A DNA stretch of 6,683 nucleotides from an uncultured Desulfomonile sp. (GTDB taxonomy: Bacteria > Desulfobacterota > Desulfomonilia > Desulfomonilales > Desulfomonilaceae), in assembly GCA_903920415.1 (NCBI GenBank), contig CAIXMD010000570.1:1-6683 (forward strand), in the 5' to 3' direction. Shown in pieces: positions 1 to 5,688 of the stretch. Positions within the stretch are counted from its first letter, which is position 1. Every line of letters starts with the position of its first letter. The notes below the pieces were generated by a model, which was not told where the DNA came from, did no database searches, and worked only from the letters and a program-made list of their open reading frames with translations. A program made the position numbers and the translations under genes.

Positions 1-2
1 AC

Positions 3-1046
3 ATGAACTTCAACAATATCCGTAAACTAATGAATCAGGCTATTGAGGAAGAAATATTTACTGGAGCGGTTGTTTCAGCGAGCTACAAAGGAGATATAGT
101 TTATCAGGAACCGCACGGTACATTGGGAGTCTCAGGAACTGGCTTGGTTACTTTAGAGACTCTCTTCGACTTGGCATCACTGACCAAGATTCTGGCCACC
201 ACTCCCTGTTGGATAATCCTTGCGACCAGCGAACCGGAAATTCTGAATAGTGGTTTACCAAGATGGTTTCCTGAGTCTCCACTGAACAAGCAAAAAATTA
301 CTCCAAGACATCTGTTGGCTCATGCTTCCGGTCTCCCGGCGTGGAGGCCGTATTATTTGACAAGATTCTCCGATCCGCCCGCGGGAATCGTACTTGAGAG
401 GATCCTCGGAGAATCCCTGGAATACCCAACAGGACAGGGCTGTATTTACTCGGATCTCGGATTCATGCTCCTGGCATGGATAATTGAATGCGAGACTGGG
501 GAAGACTTGGAAACTTTTTCCAAGGAGCGGATTTATAAGCCCCTCGGCATGAAAAATGACCTCATTTTTAGGCCGGTTGCCGAGAAGCGTGCGGTGGCAT
601 GGACTCGTCCGGGAGATCCCCCTGGTCTTGTTAACGATCTTAATGCTCGTGCACTGGGTGGTGTTGCGGGTCACGCAGGCCTGTTCGGAACTGCTGGAGG
701 CGTTTGCGCTGTGGCAGGCGAGATTCTTCTTAGCCTAAAATCTGTGAAGGGTTTTTTCAACCGGGACTGCATGAGAACTTTCTCCACGAGGGCAGGCTTT
801 TCAACTGGTAGCACAAGGGCGTTGGGGTTCGACACACCCTCCGCTGATGGGTCATCGAGCGGCCGACTTTTTTCTGCCGAAAGTCTTGGCCACACGGGAT
901 TTACCGGGACCTCCCTGTGGATCGATCCCACGCGGGATTTGTCCTTGGTGTTGCTCACAAATCGCGTATTCATGGGGGAAGCGGACCAGCGCATTAAAAA
1001 GTTTCGGCCGCTGATCCACGACGCAGTCATGGAGGCTCTCCCATGA
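3..1046 (+). CDS. Serine hydrolase, beta-lactamase/PBP-like fold (COG1680)
   Basis: This 347-residue protein belongs to the class C beta-lactamase-related serine hydrolases, which include esterases, D-aminopeptidases and DD-peptidases. Three active-site motifs are visible in the right order: S59-L-T-K62 (nucleophile and general base), Y149-S-D151 in place of the Y-x-N motif, and H297-T-G299 in place of K-T-G. The family signature LAHASGLP lies at residues 105-112, and a glycine-rich GGVAGHAGLFG segment is also typical. No signal peptide or membrane helix is seen, so a cytoplasmic location is inferred. The N-terminus resembles that of cytosolic members, with the FTGAVV strand at residues 19-24, so the ATG at base 3 is probably the real start. 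Only two bases precede it, so its ribosome site cannot be checked and a longer protein is not excluded. The substrate cannot be predicted. Beta-lactam resistance is unlikely to be its role, since HTG-type members are mostly esterases or peptidases. The stop overlaps the small ORF that begins at 1043. Confidence 0.88.
   Translation: MNFNNIRKLMNQAIEEEIFTGAVVSASYKGDIVYQEPHGTLGVSGTGLVTLETLFDLASLTKILATTPCWIILATSEPEILNSGLPRWFPESPLNKQKITPRHLLAHASGLPAWRPYYLTRFSDPPAGIVLERILGESLEYPTGQGCIYSDLGFMLLAWIIECETGEDLETFSKERIYKPLGMKNDLIFRPVAEKRAVAWTRPGDPPGLVNDLNARALGGVAGHAGLFGTAGGVCAVAGEILLSLKSVKGFFNRDCMRTFSTRAGFSTGSTRALGFDTPSADGSSSGRLFSAESLGHTGFTGTSLWIDPTRDLSLVLLTNRVFMGEADQRIKKFRPLIHDAVMEALP
1031..1035 (+). promoter_or_regulatory. 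Shine-Dalgarno for the small ORF at 1043
   Basis: GGAGG lies inside the last codons of the serine hydrolase gene, seven bases before the ATG at 1043. Its sequence and spacing are near ideal. It is the main reason to take the short ORF seriously, although a GGAGG inside a coding region can also occur by chance. Confidence 0.4.
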
Positions 1047-1141
1047 GTCCGCTAGATCAATGGTATGATCAACTTACAGAAAGAAGTACGAAGACTATGC
1101 TGAAGTTTCGAGAATGCTCGAAAGAACCTGCCTCAATTTAG
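1043..1141 (+). CDS. Possible small protein of 32 residues, unknown function
   Basis: The ORF starts at an ATG that overlaps the serine hydrolase stop codon (ATGA), an arrangement typical of translational coupling, and ends with TAG at 1139-1141. A GGAGG sits seven bases upstream. The product begins MSPLDQWYDQLTERS and is hydrophilic and rich in charged residues. It has one Trp, one Tyr and one Cys (residue 24), with no hydrophobic segment that could span a membrane. I do not recognise it. Reading through the TAG in the same frame gives only 17 more codons before the next stop. A shift to the other frames gives no recognisable continuation, so there is no positive sign of a decayed longer gene, though a remnant remains possible. 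It could be a real small protein, the start of a lost gene, or chance. The coding evidence is only the start context. Confidence 0.33.
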   Translation: MSPLDQWYDQLTERSTKTMLKFRECSKEPASI

Positions 1142-1218
1142 CGGGCACGCCGGTATAGCCTTTTCTTTGGAGGTTTGCCCTGCGTCTTGTCATAGTGAAA
1201 GAATGAGGAATTAACACT

Positions 1219-1236
1219 TGCCGGGGAATCCCGGCA
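1219..1236 (+). repeat. GC-rich hairpin upstream of the crotonase gene
   Basis: TGCCGGG at 1219-1225 and CCCGGCA at 1230-1236 form a perfect 7-bp inverted repeat around a GAAT loop. The structure ends seven bases before the AGGAG ribosome site (1244-1248) of the downstream gene. No run of T follows, so it is not a standard intrinsic terminator for the upstream genes. It could be an mRNA 5' structure, an operator-like palindrome or an end-stabilising element. Which of these cannot be told from the sequence. Confidence 0.45.
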
Positions 1237-1254
1237 CAGTAACAGGAGCCTATC

Positions 1255-2031
1255 ATGGAATATAGGGACATACTGGTAGATTCTCAAGGTGAGCTGGGTT
1301 TCATAACGTTAAATTCTCCCAAGACCGTAAATGCTCTGTCGAAAAACATGATCGGGGAGATCATTTCGTCACTTGAGGCTTTCAGTGCCGCTCGTACCAC
1401 AAAGGTAATCGTGATCAAGGCCAACGGGAAACATTTCTGTTCCGGCCATGACCTGACTGAAATGGTGGGCGGGAGCCGATCCGACTACAAGTTTATTTTT
1501 GACCAGTGCACTCGTATGATGAATCTTATTCACGAGATCGATCAAATAGTCATTTCACAAATACACGGAGTGGCAACGGCAGGAGGCTGCCAACTTGCCG
1601 CTCAATCTGACCTTGTCATTGCTGATGAAACCGCACGTTTTGGTACACCGGGAGTTAAAATCGGTCTTTTCTGTACTACGCCGATGATCGCCCTTTCCCG
1701 TGTGGTAGGGCGCAAACTTGCCCTCGAGATGCTTCTTTCCGGCCGAATGATATCAGCCCGAGAGGCCGAACTCCACGGGCTTGTAAACCGGGTTGTCCCA
1801 TCGGAAGAGTTGGAAAAAGCTACCACGGATTTGGCACTGTCTGTTGCTGAAGCCAGTCCCCTTGTTCTCGGCATAGGAAAACGCGCTTTTTACAATCAGA
1901 TCGAGCAGGATGAACGTAGAGCCTATGAATATGCGGTGAATGTTATCACGCTGAATCTGATGGCGGAGGATGCGCAGGAAGGTATCAAGGCTTTTCTAGA
2001 AAAGAGAAAGCCGTCCTGGAAAGGCCGATAG
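1255..2031 (+). CDS. Enoyl-CoA hydratase/isomerase (crotonase) family protein, ECHDC3-like
   Basis: The product is 258 residues, the usual length for a single-domain crotonase. The fold signatures are clear. FCSGHDLTEM at residues 61-70 is the first oxyanion-hole segment, GVATAGGCQLAAQSDLVIA at 105-123 is the second, and FGTPGVKIGLFCTTP at 129-143 follows. Family knowledge places acyl-CoA binding here, with the thioester carbonyl held by backbone NH groups near H65 and G110. The two catalytic glutamates of classical hydratases are absent: Q113 stands where AGGCE normally has Glu, and G133 stands where the P-E-x-x-L-G motif has Glu. The GLFCTTP stretch and the ending FLEKRKPSW recall the ECHDC3 group, whose reaction is poorly known. 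Hydration of enoyl-CoA is therefore doubtful; another acyl-CoA reaction or only binding is possible. The start ATG has AGGAG six bases upstream. A 113-base gap from the small ORF suggests a separate transcript, and a TTGTCA at 1187-1192 lacks a good -10 partner. Confidence 0.93.
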   Translation: MEYRDILVDSQGELGFITLNSPKTVNALSKNMIGEIISSLEAFSAARTTKVIVIKANGKHFCSGHDLTEMVGGSRSDYKFIFDQCTRMMNLIHEIDQIVISQIHGVATAGGCQLAAQSDLVIADETARFGTPGVKIGLFCTTPMIALSRVVGRKLALEMLLSGRMISAREAELHGLVNRVVPSEELEKATTDLALSVAEASPLVLGIGKRAFYNQIEQDERRAYEYAVNVITLNLMAEDAQEGIKAFLEKRKPSWKGR

Positions 2032-2096
2032 ATCAATATTTGATATCTCGTAAACTTCTCCCATTGAAGCTTACTTGGGTTCCACAAGACTTGACC

Positions 2097-2100
2097 AGGA
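2097..2100 (+). promoter_or_regulatory. Candidate ribosome site for the cytidine deaminase GTG start
   Basis: AGGA lies nine bases before the GTG at 2110. A competing AAGG at 2119-2122 lies five bases before an in-frame ATG at 2128. Both are weak, so they do not settle which start is used. Confidence 0.3.
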
Positions 2101-2109
2101 TGGCCGCTG

Positions 2110-2646
2110 GTGATATCCAAGGTTGCCATGTATGCGACCAATTCTTCTCTCATGGCCCATCCCCATGACCATGGCTGGGAGATGGAGCAACTGCTTCTTG
2201 CAGCCAGACAGGTCAAGGAAAATGCATCAGTCCCCCTGAGCCGCTTCCGAGTGGGAGCGGCAGTCCTGACCAAAAGCGGAAAAATTTTCGAGGGATGTAA
2301 CACAGAATCTCTTATCCCTGTACTTGGGGTGTGCGCAGAGCGTAACGCAATCAATCACGCGCTCATTCACGGGGAAAAAGAGTTCTTGGCCGTAGCTGTC
2401 GTATCTGACCTCAATGCGCCTCTTCTGCCCTGCGGGACATGCCTGCAATACATCCAGGAATTCGCTCGTCAGGAGGGAAAGGATGTGCTCATTATAGCCC
2501 AGGGACGATCCGGAGACCAAATTATCAGCAGTCTCGAGGAGCTTTTCAAGGGCGGATTCAGCCCGGAAACCTCAGTCAGAGATATTCAAGAGTCCTTCAG
2601 GTGGGCAAGTGAAGACGAGATGGAGTTCACTGCCGATGAAAGGTAA
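2110..2646 (+). CDS. cdd: Cytidine deaminase family protein (zinc-dependent)
   Basis: The protein is predicted to deaminate cytidine or deoxycytidine to uridine or deoxyuridine in pyrimidine salvage. The core is clear: FRVGAAVLT at residues 46-54, the ribose-binding N64-T-E66, the zinc and proton-shuttle motif C75-A-E77-R, and P107-C108-G-T-C111. C75, C108 and C111 would bind zinc, and E77 would be the catalytic acid/base. It differs from the common tetrameric enzymes in two ways. The usual PCGxCRQ reads PCGTCLQ (L112 for Arg), and NVENxSYGLT is replaced by NTESLIPVLG. As drawn it has 178 residues against about 130-140 for the family, through an N-terminal extension and an acidic tail after about residue 155. 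Start is uncertain: GTG 2110, ATG 2128, ATG 2152 or ATG 2182. The last best matches the usual family N-terminus, but no start has a strong ribosome site. An in-frame stop at 2092 rules out a longer form. A neighbouring activity such as another nucleoside deaminase cannot be excluded. The nrdJ gene downstream fits a nucleotide role. Confidence 0.88.
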   Translation: MISKVAMYATNSSLMAHPHDHGWEMEQLLLAARQVKENASVPLSRFRVGAAVLTKSGKIFEGCNTESLIPVLGVCAERNAINHALIHGEKEFLAVAVVSDLNAPLLPCGTCLQYIQEFARQEGKDVLIIAQGRSGDQIISSLEELFKGGFSPETSVRDIQESFRWASEDEMEFTADER

Positions 2647-2740
2647 TTGCTGCGTCAAGTGTTAAATGGCCCCAAGGTCCATCAGATTACCCGTCTGAGC
2701 CATGGAAATCCCCACGAGTAGAGCCTCCCGGCGAAAAAGC

Positions 2741-2770
2741 TTGTAAAATAGTCTAGAGTTGTAATAAAAT
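2741..2770 (+). promoter_or_regulatory. Candidate sigma70-type promoter for nrdJ
   Basis: TTGTAA at 2741-2746 (4 of 6 to the -35 consensus) and TAAAAT at 2765-2770 (5 of 6 to the -10 consensus) are separated by 18 bases, in an A+T-rich stretch. This would place the transcript start near 2777 and give nrdJ an untranslated leader of about 165 bases. The assignment is by eye and by position only; A+T-rich DNA yields such matches by chance. Confidence 0.35.
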
Positions 2771-2878
2771 CAATATGGTGACTTTTCTGCTGGTTTGAGG
2801 TCTCCGGTGAGAATTTGGGATTTTTCTTAAAATCGATTTGTATGTAATCAGCTTTCCCGGGGACTCACTGGCGGCGGT

Positions 2879-2908
2879 GGAACCGGCTCGAGCCTCAAGT
2901 CAGGTTTC
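2879..2908 (+). repeat. Palindromic element in the nrdJ leader
   Basis: The 10-base perfect palindrome GGCTCGAGCC lies at 2885-2894. It is enclosed by GGAACC (2879-2884) and GGTTTC (2903-2908), which can pair over six positions with one G-U. In RNA this would give a short stem carrying a small GGC/GCC hairpin. It sits about 35 bases before the nrdJ start. The element could be an operator or a leader structure, or chance in G+C-rich DNA. Confidence 0.25.
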
Positions 2909-2934
2909 GTGGTGTCAATGGCGTCAGTGCCACT

Positions 2935-2940
2935 GGAGGA
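2935..2940 (+). promoter_or_regulatory. Strong but closely spaced ribosome site of nrdJ
   Basis: GGAGGA is followed by only AAA before the ATG at 2944, a shorter spacer than usual. It supports the 2944 start. It also partly overlaps a CAGTG-C-CACTG palindrome (2925-2935) that could fold and affect access. A second AGGA at 3002-3005 precedes an in-frame ATG at 3016, codon 25. Confidence 0.55.
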
Positions 2941-2943
2941 AAA

Positions 2944-5676
2944 ATGTTTCAACGGATTCCCTCCGCTACAGGTGAGACGGGAGAACACTCAGCACAGGCT
3001 CAGGATGATGCTCCCATGGGTTTGAAGTTCACGCGGTTCTTTTCCATACCCGACCGGAACCCGATGGACATGGTGGAGTGGGAGCGGCGTCCCGCGATAA
3101 TCAGAAATGCTTCGGGCCAGACCATATTCGAGCAGGTAGGAGTTGAGGTCCCCTCTTTTTGGTCGGATATGGCTCTGAACGTAGTGGCATCACGCTATTT
3201 TCACGGGCGGCTAGGAACTGTTGACCGAGAATCCAGTATCAGAGAACTCTTGCTGAGAGTGACCAGCACTATTGCACGGTGGGGAAGCGAGCAGGGTTAT
3301 TTCGCGTCTAGTCAGGATGCAACCGTGTTCCAGGACGAGCTTGTCAGTCTTTTGCTTCACCAGAAGGCCTCTTTTAACAGCCCGGTCTGGTTCAACGTGG
3401 GCATTGAGGAGGTTCCACAATGCTCAGCATGCTTCATCCTAAGCGTTGATGACACAATGGAGTCTATACTTCGGTGGTACACCGAGGAGGGATTGATTTT
3501 TAAAGGAGGATCGGGAGCGGGAGTCAATCTTTCCCAATTAAGATCTTCTAGGGAAGCACTCGCAGGTGGAGGGACCGCTTCCGGACCGATCTCTTTCATG
3601 AAGGCCGCGGACGCTTCAGCCGGTGTGATCAAGTCAGGCGGTAAGACGCGACGGGCAGCTAAGATGGTCATACTTAATATCGATCATCCGGACATCCTCG
3701 AGTTCATTCGTTGCAAAGCTTCAGAGGAAAAGAAAGCCCATGCCCTGATCCGGGAAGGCTACGACGGTTCATTTGAGGGACAAGCCTATTCTACAGTGGC
3801 ATTTCAGAATTCCAATCACTCCGTCCGAGTGCCGAACGAGTTCATGGAAGCCGATGAAAAAGACCGAGAATGGAAAACCAGTTTCATCCTTACAGGAGAG
3901 ACCGCCGACACGTATCGAGCACGGGACCTGCTTCAAGAAATTGCTATGGCTACCCACCAGTGCGGCGATCCTGGAGTCCAATTTGATACCATCATCAATC
4001 AAATGAACACTTGTCCTGAAACCGCACCGATCAGGGGTTCAAACCCGTGCTCCGAGTACATGCACTTGGACAATTCCGCCTGTAATCTAGCTTCCCTAAG
4101 GCTCACCGCTTTTCTGGACCGCAGTGATCTATTCCGGGTTGACGCCTTTTGTCGAGCGATAGACATTATGATCACAGCCCAGGACATCATGGTGGATAAA
4201 GCAGCCTATCCATCCCCGTCTATAGCCAGGAACTCCCGCAACATGAGGGCGCTAGGTCTCGGATATGCTGACTTGGGCGCGCTCATTATGGCGCTTGGCC
4301 TCCCCTATAACTCTGATTCAGGACGAGCGTGGGCATCAACGATCACCGCGCTGCTCACCGGTGAGGCTTATCTTCAGTCTGCACGCATCGCCTCTGTGAG
4401 AGGCCCGTTTAACGAATACCAACGGAACCGGGTTCCCATGCTGGGGGTGTTAAAGTCACACCGCAACCACGTTCTCCGGATTAACACCTCGAATGTTCCT
4501 GAAGATCTCATTTCGGAAGCTTTGAGAATATGGGATGTTTTGTTGGAATTGGGTGAGAAATCAGGCTACGCCAATTGCCAGGTCACCGTGTTAGCTCCCA
4601 CAGGCACTGTCGCTTTTATGATGGACTGCGATACGACCGGCATTGAACCGGAAATGGCCCTTGTAAAGCACAAGGTGCTGTCGGGCGGGGGCAATTTGAA
4701 GATTGTGAACAGGACAGTAGCTCACGCCTTGGAACACTTGGGGTATGAACCTGGTGCTGTCCAGCACATTCTGGCCACGGTAGAAGAACGAGGCACCATA
4801 GAGGGGGTTGCGGAGGTTTCTCTCGAGCACTTGCCTGTGTTCGACTGTGCTTTCAGGCCTGTCAATGGCGAGCGGTTTATATCCCCGGAGGGCCATCTCA
4901 GGATGATGGCTGCTGTACAACCTTTCATTTCAGGCGCTATTTCCAAGACCGTCAATGTTCCAAGCGACACCACAGTCGAACAGATTGAAGAGATCTATCG
5001 CCTGGCGTGGCAGTTGGGCCTGAAGTCTCTCTCGGTATATCGCGATGGCTGCAAGGCGGTCCAGCCTATCACCCTTTCTCCTTCAGACACCGGCAGGTTT
5101 TCCGGACCTGTCAGGCGCCGTCTCCCAGTGGACTGCAAAAGCGTACGCCACAAGTTCGAGATTGCAGGCCAAAAAGGTTACATACACATAGGATTTTACG
5201 AAGATAGTAAAGTTGGAGAGATTTTCATCCGAATGGCCAAGGAAGGCAGCACTGTTTCAGGTCTTATGGATACCATTGCCACGCTCACCTCGATTGCACT
5301 TCAGTACGGAGTTCCTCTTGAGGCCCTTGTAAACAAGTTCAGCCATGTGCGGTTTGAACCTTCCGGCTTCACCAGTAATCCCCAAGTGCCCTACGCGAAA
5401 TCTTTGACAGATTACATATTCCGCTACCTGGGAACCAGGTTTCTCAACAAGGAGCAGCAAGAAGCCGCTGGACTTCTACCTGGGCCGGAACTGCCTTCCT
5501 TCCAGGCGATGGGGGCAACCGACACATACCCCACCCCCGCTACAGTCCAGAATATGAGGCAGTCTTTTCACCTTCAGTCCGACGCTCCCGCATGCCATGA
5601 TTGTGGTGCCATACTCGTTCGGAACGGTTCCTGCTACAAATGTCTCAACTGCGGAGCAACCAGCGGATGCTCGTGA
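2944..5676 (+). CDS. nrdJ: Adenosylcobalamin-dependent (class II) ribonucleoside-diphosphate reductase
   Basis: The enzyme reduces ribonucleotides to deoxyribonucleotides in the cytoplasm, using adenosylcobalamin to create a thiyl radical. It needs no separate radical subunit and works with or without oxygen. All key elements are visible in 910 residues. FNSPVWFNVG (144-153) is followed by CSACF, with C163 as the likely first redox cysteine. SGAGVNLSQLRS (190-201) comes next. N367-P-C369-S-E371 is the active site, with C369 the thiyl residue. C380 is the second redox cysteine, with the same +11 spacing as in the Thermotoga enzyme. LAPTGTVAFMMDCDTTGIEPE follows at 550-570. A TSCPD-type domain covers about 731-830. 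After a Pro-rich linker, the C-terminus carries C884, C887, C897, C900, C903 and C909, a zinc-ribbon-like segment and the cysteines expected to re-reduce the active site. No N-terminal ATP-cone and no intein are seen. The first 24 residues are low in conservation-like features, and M25 is an alternative start. The gene is intact and followed 12 bases later by the PflX-like gene. Confidence 0.97.
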   Translation: MFQRIPSATGETGEHSAQAQDDAPMGLKFTRFFSIPDRNPMDMVEWERRPAIIRNASGQTIFEQVGVEVPSFWSDMALNVVASRYFHGRLGTVDRESSIRELLLRVTSTIARWGSEQGYFASSQDATVFQDELVSLLLHQKASFNSPVWFNVGIEEVPQCSACFILSVDDTMESILRWYTEEGLIFKGGSGAGVNLSQLRSSREALAGGGTASGPISFMKAADASAGVIKSGGKTRRAAKMVILNIDHPDILEFIRCKASEEKKAHALIREGYDGSFEGQAYSTVAFQNSNHSVRVPNEFMEADEKDREWKTSFILTGETADTYRARDLLQEIAMATHQCGDPGVQFDTIINQMNTCPETAPIRGSNPCSEYMHLDNSACNLASLRLTAFLDRSDLFRVDAFCRAIDIMITAQDIMVDKAAYPSPSIARNSRNMRALGLGYADLGALIMALGLPYNSDSGRAWASTITALLTGEAYLQSARIASVRGPFNEYQRNRVPMLGVLKSHRNHVLRINTSNVPEDLISEALRIWDVLLELGEKSGYANCQVTVLAPTGTVAFMMDCDTTGIEPEMALVKHKVLSGGGNLKIVNRTVAHALEHLGYEPGAVQHILATVEERGTIEGVAEVSLEHLPVFDCAFRPVNGERFISPEGHLRMMAAVQPFISGAISKTVNVPSDTTVEQIEEIYRLAWQLGLKSLSVYRDGCKAVQPITLSPSDTGRFSGPVRRRLPVDCKSVRHKFEIAGQKGYIHIGFYEDSKVGEIFIRMAKEGSTVSGLMDTIATLTSIALQYGVPLEALVNKFSHVRFEPSGFTSNPQVPYAKSLTDYIFRYLGTRFLNKEQQEAAGLLPGPELPSFQAMGATDTYPTPATVQNMRQSFHLQSDAPACHDCGAILVRNGSCYKCLNCGATSGCS

Positions 5677-5688
5677 AAATGGCACATC

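Larger units (their letters stand above)
2647..2943 (+). other. Intergenic leader between cdd and nrdJ
   Basis: These 297 bases hold no supportable gene. The first part has two weak imperfect hairpins: 2666-2682, a 7-bp stem with one mismatch, and 2682-2698, stem TCAGA/TCTGA. Neither has a T-run, so neither is a convincing terminator. The middle (about 2731-2850) is clearly A+T-rich and contains a promoter-like pair. The last 90 bases are G+C-rich with short palindromes (see 2879-2908) and end in the nrdJ ribosome site. I looked for an NrdR box and for the conserved core of a cobalamin riboswitch and could not support either. Confidence 0.6.

Noticed and set aside
1169..1195. A second GGAGG followed by TTG codons and a stop, considered as a tiny upstream ORF.
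   Set aside because: The first TTG is only one base from GGAGG and encodes six residues; the second TTG encodes two. Neither is a credible gene.
1187..1215. TTGTCA as a -35 element for the crotonase gene.
   Set aside because: It matches five of six bases, but no acceptable -10 hexamer lies 16-18 bases downstream.
2032..2044. ATCAA-TAT-TTGAT inverted repeat right after the crotonase stop.
   Set aside because: It is A+T-rich, with a five-base stem, a three-base loop and no T-run. This is expected by chance.
2666..2698. Two tandem imperfect hairpins after the cytidine deaminase stop, considered as a terminator.
   Set aside because: Stems are short, one has a mismatch, and no T-rich tract follows either.
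2797..2935. Possible cobalamin riboswitch in the nrdJ leader: CCGGTGAGAATTTGG at about 2804-2818 and GCCACTG at 2929-2935 recall conserved pieces.
   Set aside because: The pieces are too far apart, the order and linking helices are missing, and no B12 box resembling AGCCxGGAGACCTGCC is present. Logic is also poor, since such riboswitches usually switch off B12-independent alternatives.
5007..5207. Open frames in other phases and on the minus strand inside nrdJ and the other genes.
   Set aside because: They overlap well-supported genes, show no recognisable domains and lack ribosome sites, so they are shadows of the real frames.
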